Shown: one piece after another, positions 36,023 through 44,240 of the stretch
How positions within the stretch are numbered: position 1 is the first letter of the stretch
Layout: each line of letters opens with the position of its first letter
Origin: Ruminococcus sp.
GTDB lineage: Bacteria > Bacillota > Clostridia > Oscillospirales > Ruminococcaceae
NCBI RefSeq assembly: GCF_017464355.1
Contig: NZ_JAFUAG010000041.1
Coordinates: 268,787 to 332,786 of the forward strand
Direction of reading: 5' to 3'
Length of the DNA stretch: 64,000 nt
Made by a program: the position numbers and the translations under genes
Notes under the pieces: model-generated
Databases searched by the model: none
Told to the model about the DNA's origin: nothing
Seen by the model: only the letters and a program-made list of their open reading frames with translations

Positions 36023-36475
36023 TCAATAACCTTTTTTATCTACCGAATCGACTATAGCCTGCGCCTCATCGTAGCCCTTATCCAGGTCTGAACTGATATC
36101 GTCCAGCGCTGTTTTCAGGTCTTCCAGCTTAGCTGTCATCTGCTCGGGGTATTTTATCATGCAGGTCGTAACTTCGTTTATGATGACCTGGTCATTTCCC
36201 ATATCCTCTATGAGGAACGAGTAAGAGTTCGCGCAGGTAACATAGCTTGTTATCCTGCGGTATCTCAAGTCAACATCGCCGCTGTTTTTGAGATACAGTT
36301 CTATCTCTTTACTTGCGTGTGAAAGCTCAGTCTTGTACTGCTTTTTGTAGGTCTCCTGCACCCTGTGGGTCTCGTCGATATATAGCGCTATGAAGACCAG
36401 AAGTGTTATCAGTGTAACTATCCAGAGTATGATCGCAGTTATCATTCTGCGTTTCATTATTTTCTCTTGATTCAA
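36023..36475 (-). CDS. Single-pass membrane protein of the surface operon
   Basis: I recognise no family. The 150-residue product has a basic cytoplasmic N-terminus, one helix at about residues 12-32 and an outside domain of roughly 115 residues rich in acidic helices (SHASKEIELYLKN, then LEDLKTALDDISSDLDKGYDEA). The start overlaps the stop of the DUF2357 fusion gene by four bases (ATGA), indicating tight coupling and a shared complex. Two outer-face cysteines (TCANSY, TTCMIKYP) could form a disulfide. Confidence 0.78.
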   Translation of the reverse strand: MNQEKIMKRRMITAIILWIVTLITLLVFIALYIDETHRVQETYKKQYKTELSHASKEIELYLKNSGDVDLRYRRITSYVTCANSYSFLIEDMGNDQVIINEVTTCMIKYPEQMTAKLEDLKTALDDISSDLDKGYDEAQAIVDSVDKKGY

Positions 36476-39400
36476 CCGATCTCACCTCCGTCTTCTCCTG
36501 TATCGCTGCTGTTATCCTCAGGGGGCTCAGATGCAGCGCTTTTGACCTCCTCCGCCTGATAACCTATCTCTGCCAGCCGCTGCTTTTCCTTTTCGATGGC
36601 AGCCCGCATAAGTTCCTGTTTGTGTTCTTCAGCAGATATCTTTTTGTTCTCACTGACTTCCTTGCTTATCTTTGCCAGAGATCTTAGTTCAAGGATAAAT
36701 ATAGCAGCTACAGGGATGATCACGCATATCATCAGTATCTTCCTGGGACTTGCAAAGCTGTTCACCCATATGAAGAACCTGGCTTTGCCTGTGTATTTGC
36801 CCACTATCTTGTCGGGTTTTACCGCCACTCTGTCGCTGATGTCATTGGCGTCGCCCTTTGTGATGAACGTGCCGTCTTCACAGACCTTAGCTATCCTGTG
36901 GGTCACAAGCAGCCCGTAGATATCCGTCTGCTCTGAGTAGAAAGAGATTATATCTCCCTGTTTAAGCGTCGAAGGATCTGTTTTCTCCACCACGATGTAC
37001 TCATCAACGTGTATAGAAGGCTCCATGCTTCCCGTAACGACTCTGAGAATGCTCTTTCCGAAAACATCGACTACCTTGTTGCGTGCTGCACAGATCATAA
37101 CATAGGCCGTGAATATGACAGCTGCAATGAGTATCACGGTTGTGATGACATTTGCTATCCTGCGAACGGTGCTATCCTCATTATCAGGACTGCTGTGTTC
37201 AGTGCTTTCGCCGTTCTGTATCTTATGAAGAAGTGCCTGCTCCTGCTCCTTGCGCTTATTTCTGTGGCTATCATCAAAGGCTCTGCGCTGTTCTTCGATA
37301 TGTCGGCGTACCTTCTCGATAGCACTGACATGATATTCCTTGTACAGCCGCTTCATCTCTGTATTGATAGCCTGCTGCTCCTCGGGAGTTCTCTTGGGCG
37401 GGTTGTATACAGGTTTTGGCTTGCCCTTCATCTGGGCTTTCTTGCGCTTCTTGAACTTGTAGTCGTCTATGCTCCTCAGCAAGCGGTACTTGAAGGTCTT
37501 TGCATACTTCTTGTAGTAGACCTCCATAGCATTGCGCTTTTCCAGTTCTTCCTGCTTTTGGCGCTTCTTCTCTTCCTTTTCCGCAAGCATACGCTTGTAG
37601 TCGGGATTGTCTGTGTCCTTCGGTATGATACCGAAGAGTATGACCAGCAGGTGCCTTATCAGCCTTGGTATAGCATATATAGGGTTCTTTGAGTATTCCT
37701 TGTATATAGTCCTGAACGGCTTGTTCTGGAAATACTCTCTATCCGCTTTGAGTCTTGCTGCACGCTCGGCCTCTCTGCGTTCCTTTTCCTTGCGCTGCTG
37801 CTCCATCTTGAGCCTTGCGGCCACAGCTCTGGGGTCCTCGAACTCGGCTTCCTGTTCTTCCTCTGCCATTTCCTCAATAGCAGCCTTAGCCTGCTCGATC
37901 TCTTCCTCGGTGACCTGCTCGTAAGCTTCCTTTTCAAGCTCTTCTTCCGTAGGCTCGTTGTTTATCTCATCGCTGTCAAGACCCTCGGCCTCACCCAGCT
38001 CGCTTCGCATTTTGCTTTTGTTCAGGCTTATGCGCTCACGTTCAGCAGCTGCACGTTCTTCTTCCTCACGGCGCTTGCGTTCTTCTTCCTCACGCCGCCG
38101 CATATCTTCCAGACGTGCTTGACGTTCCGCCTCTTCCGCAGCAAGCCGACGCTCTTCTTCTTCCTGCTCTCTGCGCTTCTGTTCGAGCATTTCCTGGAGC
38201 CTGCGTTCTTCCTCTTCTTTGCGCTTACGGATACGTTCCAGTTCTTCCTGTCTTGCTTCTTCGATACGGCGCTGTTCTTCCTGCCGTTTCTCTTCTTCAA
38301 GACGCAGCTGTTCGGCCTTCTGCCGTTCAGCTTCTTTCTGCGCTATGAATTCCCGTTCGATATCTATTACGGTATTTACTTCATCGAAAACCTGTCTGAT
38401 ATCCTGGGGAAGATTTTTGCGTATCTTGAAGTCACCTTCAGTTGCCACATAACCTGCCACACCCTCAGCGATGATCCCGTAATCACCCGAAAGCTCACCA
38501 CTGAAGTGTTTAACTACCTTAGGTGCAGTCTTCTTGAACTTCTGGGTCTTTAATTCCGTGAGCCCCTTGGCCTTGCCCTTGTCATCGGTGTATGACCTGA
38601 ACAGCAGCAAATTGAGGATAACAAGCTTATAGAAATCCTCAATATAGTTTTCCTGAGGTTTTAAAGCTGTGTCTTCAACGTTTATCTCATAGCCTACCTT
38701 CTCGTAGCTTTCGATATACTGCCACAGGGTCAGGCAGGCTTTCAGGTCAACGTTTTTCATGATAGCGTTGGTACGCATGATAGGAGGGCGCACATAAGTG
38801 TTTCCCAGCTTCTGGCATAGTTCGGAACCCTTGTAGCCCTCAATGGCCTTTTTCAGCTTCTCAACTCTCTGCCATACAGTGTACCCGCTTTTATTGTAGC
38901 TGTCAAGGCTTGAAGTTGACTCCAGCTTGACTTCTATTTTCAGTTTTCCGCCTGCACCATCGTCCACCGTGGTATCGTAACCCAGCGAGAAGACTTCCTC
39001 GTCCCTGGCGACCTGTGCCAGCTTTTCGTATCTTGTGCTTATGAAGATATACAGCCTGTCAACCAGTGTGTTGACAAACTTGTTCTCGTAGGTCATAAGG
39101 CTTTCTTCCTTATGAACGTTAAGCACCTTTGACGGCGTTATCTTGCCTGTTTTTTTATCATAGCTCTGTATGAGGTCTGTATGCTGTGCCAGATGCTTAA
39201 CCGATTCAACGGTGATCTTTCTTGAAAGCGCGATCGGAACTATCTCCTCAACGTCTTCAATGGTCCGCCTCGGATTTCTCAGCACGTTGTCAAGATGTAT
39301 CAGCCCGTTCTCAATAGCTTCTACCCAGCTTACGTCTATGGCCTTCGCCATAAGCTTCTTGTTCATGGCGAAAGTATTCTTGCTCGAATGCAGCAGGGTA

Positions 39401-39495
39401 TCCAGCGACTCAAACAGCTCATCGTCTTCAAACAGACCTGTTGATTCCTTAAAATCCTCATACCACTTGCCGTACAAGCTATCCAATCGCCTCAC
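36472..39495 (-). CDS. DUF2357 / coiled-coil / SipW-like signal peptidase fusion protein
   Basis: A 1007-residue fusion. Residues 1-330 resemble the DUF2357 domain of McrC-type partners of McrB ATPases: HLDNVLRNPRRTIEDVEEIV, then LAQHTDLI and YENKFVNTLVDRLY near 137. Residues 385-605 are a Glu/Arg-rich coiled coil. After a basic linker and a helix at 778-799 comes an S26B signal peptidase with nucleophile Ser823 (GSMEPSI) and His866 (VTHRIAK) as base, then a second helix at 919-937 and a cytoplasmic acidic tail. The long N-terminal part must be cytoplasmic and the peptidase outside. No clear PD-(D/E)xK nuclease follows the DUF2357 part. Start is GTG with AAAGG upstream. The neighbouring AAA+ gene supplies the expected McrB-like partner. 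Confidence 0.82.
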   Translation of the reverse strand: MRRLDSLYGKWYEDFKESTGLFEDDELFESLDTLLHSSKNTFAMNKKLMAKAIDVSWVEAIENGLIHLDNVLRNPRRTIEDVEEIVPIALSRKITVESVKHLAQHTDLIQSYDKKTGKITPSKVLNVHKEESLMTYENKFVNTLVDRLYIFISTRYEKLAQVARDEEVFSLGYDTTVDDGAGGKLKIEVKLESTSSLDSYNKSGYTVWQRVEKLKKAIEGYKGSELCQKLGNTYVRPPIMRTNAIMKNVDLKACLTLWQYIESYEKVGYEINVEDTALKPQENYIEDFYKLVILNLLLFRSYTDDKGKAKGLTELKTQKFKKTAPKVVKHFSGELSGDYGIIAEGVAGYVATEGDFKIRKNLPQDIRQVFDEVNTVIDIEREFIAQKEAERQKAEQLRLEEEKRQEEQRRIEEARQEELERIRKRKEEEERRLQEMLEQKRREQEEEERRLAAEEAERQARLEDMRRREEEERKRREEEERAAAERERISLNKSKMRSELGEAEGLDSDEINNEPTEEELEKEAYEQVTEEEIEQAKAAIEEMAEEEQEAEFEDPRAVAARLKMEQQRKEKERREAERAARLKADREYFQNKPFRTIYKEYSKNPIYAIPRLIRHLLVILFGIIPKDTDNPDYKRMLAEKEEKKRQKQEELEKRNAMEVYYKKYAKTFKYRLLRSIDDYKFKKRKKAQMKGKPKPVYNPPKRTPEEQQAINTEMKRLYKEYHVSAIEKVRRHIEEQRRAFDDSHRNKRKEQEQALLHKIQNGESTEHSSPDNEDSTVRRIANVITTVILIAAVIFTAYVMICAARNKVVDVFGKSILRVVTGSMEPSIHVDEYIVVEKTDPSTLKQGDIISFYSEQTDIYGLLVTHRIAKVCEDGTFITKGDANDISDRVAVKPDKIVGKYTGKARFFIWVNSFASPRKILMICVIIPVAAIFILELRSLAKISKEVSENKKISAEEHKQELMRAAIEKEKQRLAEIGYQAEEVKSAASEPPEDNSSDTGEDGGEIG

Positions 39496-39576
39496 CTGCC
39501 TTTATCCGAATTATAAAGCAATAACACTTGACATCGTAGATATATCAAGTCAAGCGTATTGCCTTGTCACAGAATA

Positions 39577-41160
39577 TCAGAACAGCTTTTGCAGTCTTTC
39601 CAGATATTCTATAGACTCTTTCATCTTGTTTTTGCCAAAGGATTTGTTCATGTAAACTACCAGCTCCCTCAGTTCATCTCTGAGCATAGCCAGGTTCAGC
39701 GACTCAAACTTTCTGAATATCTTGGTAGCAAGTACGTAGTCGATACCTTCCAGCTCCTCACCGCCGCAAGCCACATAAACGGGTACGAACAGACCCATCT
39801 GCTTGAGTATACGGTTACCGAAAGCCACACGCAGCTTTTCTATTACCCAGAGGTCGAGCTGCTGTATCTTCTTGAGGTTTTCCTGAGATATGGGATATTT
39901 GTCAAAAGCTTCTTTGAAAAGCTGATCCAGGTGGTCGAAGCCCAGATTGATAGGACCTGTATCAGGTGCATCGAAGGCGATACCCTTAGCGTCCAGATTG
40001 ATAGGCTGGGCACGGTCGTATACCTTATCGGAGATAGCGTAGGTCGAGTCATCGTTGTTCGCTGTACCTATGTACCAAACGTTCTGGGGAATGCGCAGCT
40101 TGCCTCGGTTGAGGTTGACAGGGTCAGTGCTCCATACATTGGGCACTATGTCAAGCTCCCACTCATCAGCATTGGGCATTTCCAGTATGGACAGCATCTC
40201 TGCGAAGTAATACTCAACTCTCGCGATATTCATCTCATCGAGAAGTATAAGGTTTACATCGTTGTTGTAGCTTGAAGAATATATCCTCTTGAGAACTTCA
40301 GTTTCATTGAAGTTCTTAGTGAATTCATTGAAGTAGCCGAACAGCTCGGTACGGTCACGCCAGGAAGGCTGTACCGAAGCAATGGTAGTATCGTTCTGCA
40401 GGAACTTACCAAAGGAGTAGGGAAGTGAAGTTTTACCGGTACCTGAGATACCCTGCAGTATAATAAGCTTTGTTGAAGCCATGCCCGCTATGAACAGACG
40501 AATGGTCTTGGGTTCATAGAACAGGTGCATACGGGAGCAGGCAAAGTTTCTGTAGGTATCGCAAAGACCCTCCAGCGTGATGCCGTTGTCATACTCAGGC
40601 GGGGTATAGCTGCGGTAGAAGCTGTCCACTTCCATAAGTCTGGAAAATCTTCTGTCCGCTGTCTGTATAACACCGTCTTCGGCAACTTCGCCTTCAACCA
40701 CAGGTGCGCCGTTCTCACTGACTTCACCAATAGCAGCCCCGGCACCGCCTCCTGCAAGAGAAAGTGCCCCCGAAGAAGGTATGCCCATCTGTGCGACTTT
40801 CATAGCCATGATCTCGTCTTTTTCCTTGGTCATCTTAAGTACCTGTCTTTGCAGGTCAGCGATCTCTTCCAGCAGATCCTCGTTGCTTACGATAGAATGC
40901 CTGAACCTGACATATTTCCTGAAAGCCAGCACGATCATAAGCCCTATCAGCACGAACACTGCGATAACAAGGATTATGGCCAGTATGGAAAGCACCCAGC
41001 CCAGCGCTCCGAAGTCAGTAGAATAGGTCTTGAAAATATTTATGTAATTTTTGATATTAAATATCTGTTTCAGCCCCTGCCAGAGCCCGCTGAATATGGT
41101 AGCAAAGCCTTTCAGCAGCTCGGAGATGAAAACAAAAAACCATTTAAGAAATCCGGTCAT
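39577..41160 (-). CDS. Membrane-anchored McrB-like AAA+ ATPase
   Basis: A 527-residue AAA+ protein. An amphipathic N-terminus and a strong helix at about 56-80 anchor it, a short coiled coil (95-120) and a flexible Gly/Ala linker (130-165) follow, and the AAA+ core begins near 195. Walker A is GISGTGKTS (237-245), Walker B LILLDE (304-309), followed by MNIARVEYYFAEMLSILE as in McrB. The McrB signature MNxxD appears as ANNDD (367-371), keeping the Asn and second Asp linked to GTP use. AAGGAG precedes the ATG. It is the upstream neighbour of the DUF2357 fusion, the same pairing as in McrBC-type systems, but tied to the membrane. Confidence 0.85.
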   Translation of the reverse strand: MTGFLKWFFVFISELLKGFATIFSGLWQGLKQIFNIKNYINIFKTYSTDFGALGWVLSILAIILVIAVFVLIGLMIVLAFRKYVRFRHSIVSNEDLLEEIADLQRQVLKMTKEKDEIMAMKVAQMGIPSSGALSLAGGGAGAAIGEVSENGAPVVEGEVAEDGVIQTADRRFSRLMEVDSFYRSYTPPEYDNGITLEGLCDTYRNFACSRMHLFYEPKTIRLFIAGMASTKLIILQGISGTGKTSLPYSFGKFLQNDTTIASVQPSWRDRTELFGYFNEFTKNFNETEVLKRIYSSSYNNDVNLILLDEMNIARVEYYFAEMLSILEMPNADEWELDIVPNVWSTDPVNLNRGKLRIPQNVWYIGTANNDDSTYAISDKVYDRAQPINLDAKGIAFDAPDTGPINLGFDHLDQLFKEAFDKYPISQENLKKIQQLDLWVIEKLRVAFGNRILKQMGLFVPVYVACGGEELEGIDYVLATKIFRKFESLNLAMLRDELRELVVYMNKSFGKNKMKESIEYLERLQKLF

Positions 41161-41197
41161 AGCCTTCTCCTTATATTTCTATATCATCAATGAGCAT

Positions 41198-41845
41198 TTA
41201 TCCCTCGGTATCTCCGCCGGCTTCCTGCTCCTTCTTCTGTGCTGCCAGGTATTCCTCAATAGCACGCTTCTTGATCTCTTCTTCGTCCTCTTCGGAAAGT
41301 GCAGGCTTTTTCAGTTCAATAAGTGTAACGATGAACTTGTAAAGCTCAACGAAGAAGAAGATAGCCATCGGTATAACTATGCAAACAAAGAAACCTGTCT
41401 TTGTCCTGAGAAAGCTCATGACCTTTCCGAAGCCCCCCAGCTTGAACCCTGTCCATTTGCCGATAATGTCACCTGTAAGTACAGGAACATCATCATCGAG
41501 GGAATTGTTGTCGCCTCGTGTAACGAAGCTCCTGCCGTTATCCAGGTCTGTTATCTCAACGATACGGTGGGTGTTCTTGACCTTCTGTCCCTGGATAATA
41601 GTCCAGAAGGTGATGACATCGCCTTCCTTAAGCGAGTATACATCATCGACTTCCTTACACATTATCAGGTCGTCCTTGGCAAAAGTGGGTTTCATAGAGT
41701 CAGACTCAACGGTCATCGGGATAAATCCCAGAAGATTTGATACACCGTTGTTTCTGCTTGAAGAGAAGACCATGATAGTCACCAGCAGTGCCAGTATAAG
41801 TATGATCCAGACCAGCACGTTCACAATTACTTTCAAAACTTTCAT
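41198..41845 (-). CDS. SipW-like signal peptidase I (S26B)
   Basis: Dedicated signal peptidase of the archaeal/eukaryotic (Sec11-SipW) type, which in Bacillus processes TasA and TapA. It has an N-terminal anchor (about 8-27), nucleophile Ser50 (ESDSMKPTF), His93 in NTHRIVE in place of the usual Lys, a conserved GDNNSLDDD, and a second helix near 150-172 that places the acidic tail back in the cytoplasm. AGGAG precedes the ATG. Likely substrates are the AWFT-type preproteins at 44.2, 46.6 and 47.7 kb. Confidence 0.93.
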   Translation of the reverse strand: MKVLKVIVNVLVWIILILALLVTIMVFSSSRNNGVSNLLGFIPMTVESDSMKPTFAKDDLIMCKEVDDVYSLKEGDVITFWTIIQGQKVKNTHRIVEITDLDNGRSFVTRGDNNSLDDDVPVLTGDIIGKWTGFKLGGFGKVMSFLRTKTGFFVCIVIPMAIFFFVELYKFIVTLIELKKPALSEEDEEEIKKRAIEEYLAAQKKEQEAGGDTEG

Positions 41846-41865
41846 ATATTATATCTCCTAACATT

Positions 41866-42582
41866 TTATGTTGTTTCAACTATCTTGAAGTCCATGCCGA
41901 GCTTCAGCGTGCCGCCGATAAGCTCGTCTGTACAGTCAGGGTCATTGCCTTCGAGCCAGATAACAACAGTATATTTATCTTTGCCCTGGGGTTCAAACCC
42001 ATTGTGGTCAGTAGTCATTACCACTGTTGATGAGGTAAACTCGCTGTCGCAGTCACCCTCTTTGCCGCCTCCGTTGGACTTTGTCTTACCGTAAACGGTT
42101 TTCTCACCGTTTTTGTAGACCGCCACACGTACAGCTTCATCGACATGGTTGGTGACATTCTCTATGGTCATCTCGCCCTCGTAGCTTATGGTGTCATCGC
42201 CTGCATTTATAAGGTAAAATGTATAAGCGATATAGCTTTCGCCGTTGTGACTGCCATTGATATTATCGATATTGTCAGGCAGGTCTTCACCGCTTATATT
42301 TGTCATGTCATAGACGATGTTTGCATTCAGCACTGAGTTCGTTTTGTCAAATTCAGGAACTTCTGATAGGGTAAGGCCCTGTCGCATCATGTCATATTTA
42401 TTGATCTTAACTGTAAAGCTGCCGTACTTGTCGTAGAAATACGATATTGCATAAGCTATTGCGATAACCGCGACCAGCAGTATGACAAGAAGCCCCAATA
42501 TCCTCATTACAACACTGTGTCGCTTGACTTCTTTGGCAGTACGCCGAAGCTCCAGCACATCAGTGATCTTTGTCTCTGCCAA
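41866..42582 (-). CDS. Membrane-anchored TasA-like domain protein
   Basis: A 238-residue protein with a basic cytoplasmic N-terminus, one helix (about 27-48) and a beta-rich outer domain. Its C-terminus, VVIWLEGNDPDC...GGTLKLGMDFKI, closely parallels VWLEGEDVNC...DFCIDLKF at the end of the secreted protein at 44241, so both belong to one family. I placed the start at TTG 42582, 8 bases after AGGGGTG, because the ATG at 42633 has no ribosome site. It precedes the SipW-like gene by 20 bases. A role as anchor or nucleator of the secreted fibre, like TapA, is inferred. Confidence 0.8.
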   Translation of the reverse strand: MAETKITDVLELRRTAKEVKRHSVVMRILGLLVILLVAVIAIAYAISYFYDKYGSFTVKINKYDMMRQGLTLSEVPEFDKTNSVLNANIVYDMTNISGEDLPDNIDNINGSHNGESYIAYTFYLINAGDDTISYEGEMTIENVTNHVDEAVRVAVYKNGEKTVYGKTKSNGGGKEGDCDSEFTSSTVVMTTDHNGFEPQGKDKYTVVIWLEGNDPDCTDELIGGTLKLGMDFKIVETT

Positions 42583-42654
42583 ATCGTTCACCCCTTCATA
42601 ATATTCTATAATTCTATCATGCAGAAATGTCATGCAAAGTGATTTTACTTGTCA

Positions 42655-43413
42655 TTAATCCTCTGCGTTCTTCCTGCGGACATATCTTTCGGCCATATAC
42701 TTGCCTGCAAGTGAACCCGCACAGTACATACACTCAAAACTATAAAGTGTTTCTGCTTGATGCACATTTGAAATGCCGTCAGCGATGGGTTCTGCGCCCA
42801 GTCCCGATACAAAGTCTATCAGCGACTTCACTGCACTGTCAGAACGTTCATCTCTTCCCAGATACTGTGTTATCTCAGGGCTGAGCATGACGTAATCCAC
42901 CTCGTACTCTGAAAGCTTCATTATCGGGCTGCTTATCCCGCCGAAATCAGTAAGCATAAAATGGAAGCCTCTGTTCCTCAGTTTTTTGATGTTCTCTGCA
43001 ACGACCGTTTCGGTCTCTTCGAAAAGCTTTTCAGATAAAGTGAAGCAGACCTGCGAAGTGCGGACATTCAGCTTTTCGGTGATATCCATGAGCCTGTTTT
43101 CCGCGCCGATATCTCGCAGATACTTTGAAGGCATATACACCGACAGCCAGTTGAACAGCAGCTCACGCTGATTGAAAGTGTTCACGGCCTCCAGCGCCTG
43201 AATGACCTCCAGCTCAAACAAGCTTATACACTGCTGGGTTATCTCAGATACGTCCCTGAAATTTTCGGGCATCAACACCCCCAGCCCCGGGGTATTCAGC
43301 CTGGTCTGGGATTGGTAGAAAGCAGTGGAACCCTCAGAGATATTCCTTATTGCACGGTAGTAAAGTTCAACTGCACGCATACCCCCGACGGTAGACTTTT
43401 CATTGGTCGTCAA
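42655..43413 (-). CDS. Degenerate EAL-domain protein
   Basis: The fold of cyclic-di-GMP phosphodiesterases can be followed (YYRAIRNISEGSTAFYQSQT, then LNTPGLGVLMPENF, and NIKKLRNRGFHFMLTDFGG). The residues that bind metal are changed: EAL is replaced by SQT, DDFG by TDFG, and the later catalytic Lys by Leu or Met. It is therefore unlikely to cleave c-di-GMP and may be a binding or scaffold protein. I prefer TTG 43413 (8 bases after AGGAGG) to GTG 43422, which touches the ribosome site. It is the first gene of the minus-strand operon and has no membrane helix. Confidence 0.8.
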   Translation of the reverse strand: MTTNEKSTVGGMRAVELYYRAIRNISEGSTAFYQSQTRLNTPGLGVLMPENFRDVSEITQQCISLFELEVIQALEAVNTFNQRELLFNWLSVYMPSKYLRDIGAENRLMDITEKLNVRTSQVCFTLSEKLFEETETVVAENIKKLRNRGFHFMLTDFGGISSPIMKLSEYEVDYVMLSPEITQYLGRDERSDSAVKSLIDFVSGLGAEPIADGISNVHQAETLYSFECMYCAGSLAGKYMAERYVRRKNAED

Positions 43414-43450
43414 TATCCGCACCTCCTTTCATGAACATTTACTCTTTTTT

Positions 43451-43479
43451 ATTATACAGCATTTATTAAATAATGTCAA
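43451..43479 (-). promoter_or_regulatory. Promoter of the minus-strand surface operon
   Basis: Minus-strand TTGACA (43479-43474), a 17-nt spacer and TATAAT (43456-43451), 38 bases before the EAL-like gene. Confidence 0.88.
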
Positions 43480-43877
43480 TCTAAATTGGGTATTTTTTAT
43501 AGATTTAATCAATTGTTTTAAAGCAAAGCAGTTCATTACTTATATAAGGGTAAGCATTATCGGGAAATAATATTACTATTTTCCGAAAAATGAGGTATTC
43601 TTTAACTAATGAGCTGCCCGATGGTATTTTTTTTGACATATAAATCTGAAATTGTGAAAATGTGAAAAAATATTAAACCCCAACATATAGTGGTTAACAA
43701 AAAATGATCCGCTGAATATGCTGAAAAGGGGAGCAATAATTTTGTTAAAATAACTCACTTTGTAACAATGTGCCGTTAATTATCAAAATTAACTAGTAAG
43801 ATTGCACAACAAAATTTGTTTCGTTTGTGCAACTAACTGATTTTGGAAGTTAAAAATATGAATAAAATCCAAAAGTA
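43480..43877. other. AT-rich spacer between divergent surface operons
   Basis: About 400 bases without a reading frame. They contain long A/T tracts, an isolated TTGACA (43633) with no matching -10 box, and TTTCCGA-like repeats, but no recognisable riboswitch or clear operator. AT-rich DNA between two strong divergent promoters is a common site for nucleoid-protein or regulator binding. Confidence 0.5.
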
Positions 43878-43906
43878 TTGACACCCAAAACAAAATGGTA
43901 TATAAT
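43878..43906 (+). promoter_or_regulatory. Promoter of the secreted-protein genes
   Basis: TTGACA (43878-43883), a 17-nt spacer and TATAAT (43901-43906). Transcripts start near 43913 and run through the truncated signal peptide copy into the 44241 gene. Confidence 0.9.
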
Positions 43907-43956
43907 AAGCACAAGTTAAGGATACAGTGATGTATCGGATCGTGGAAGTTTGAATC

Positions 43957-43995
43957 ATCGGCGGGTCCGGCGCCGAAATCTATTATGAAAGGAAA
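43957..43995 (+). promoter_or_regulatory. 5' leader hairpin element, copy 1
   Basis: TCAT, then CGGCG / CGCCG (7-nt loop), then AAATC, TATGAAAGGA and ATG. The same layout with a different stem sequence recurs before the intact gene (copy 2). The short stem sits directly before the ribosome site. Confidence 0.5.
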
Positions 43996-44106
43996 ATGAT
44001 TATGAAAACTACGAATACTAAGAAAAAGGGAAATCCCATGAAGAAGCTCATACCTGCGGCAGGCATGCTCGCGATTTCGGCAACTATGCTGGCAACAAGT
44101 ACTTAA
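43996..44106 (+). pseudogene. Truncated duplicate of the TasA-like gene: signal peptide only
   Basis: An ATG with a GAAAGG ribosome site opens a 36-codon frame nearly identical to the first 37 residues of the protein at 44241 (shared MKKLIPAAGML and SATMLATST). It then stops at TAA exactly where the intact protein continues FAWFTMS. The mature part is absent and the DNA that follows is unrelated to it. It may be a remnant of a tandem duplication, or a translated leader peptide. Confidence 0.8.
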
Positions 44107-44108
44107 CA

Positions 44109-44157
44109 GGCTCTAACGGTTTAGATGACCGTTTATCGTAGGTTGTTGAGCCATTTT
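44109..44157 (+). other. Nested hairpin after the truncated copy
   Basis: GGCTC(T)AAC pairs with GTTGAGCC around an inner AACGGT / ACCGTT hairpin. A short TTTT follows. It could act as a partial terminator or attenuator between the promoter and the intact gene. Confidence 0.45.
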
Positions 44158-44197
44158 AAGCAAATCAACAAGTCTCTGATAGAAATAAGGAAAGGTC

Positions 44198-44240
44198 ATT
44201 AGCCACCAAGTCAAGGCTAAAATCCTACTATGAAAGGAAC
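44198..44240 (+). promoter_or_regulatory. 5' leader hairpin element, copy 2
   Basis: TCAT, then TAGCC / GGCTA (10-nt loop), then AAATC, TATGAAAGGA and ATG. Compared with copy 1, three of the five base pairs changed on both sides while pairing is kept. Confidence 0.5.

Noticed and set aside
38900-38980. Possible PD-(D/E)xK nuclease (VDD...KIEVKLE) in the DUF2357 fusion
   Set aside because: A lone D and ExK in a beta hairpin is too weak; the region lies where DUF2357 proteins have a structural hairpin. I do not claim nuclease activity.
43913-44240. Searched for a c-di-GMP (GEMM-I or II) riboswitch because of the EAL-like gene
   Set aside because: Neither the conserved GEMM-I core nor the GEMM-II pseudoknot elements could be recognised; only short stems were seen.
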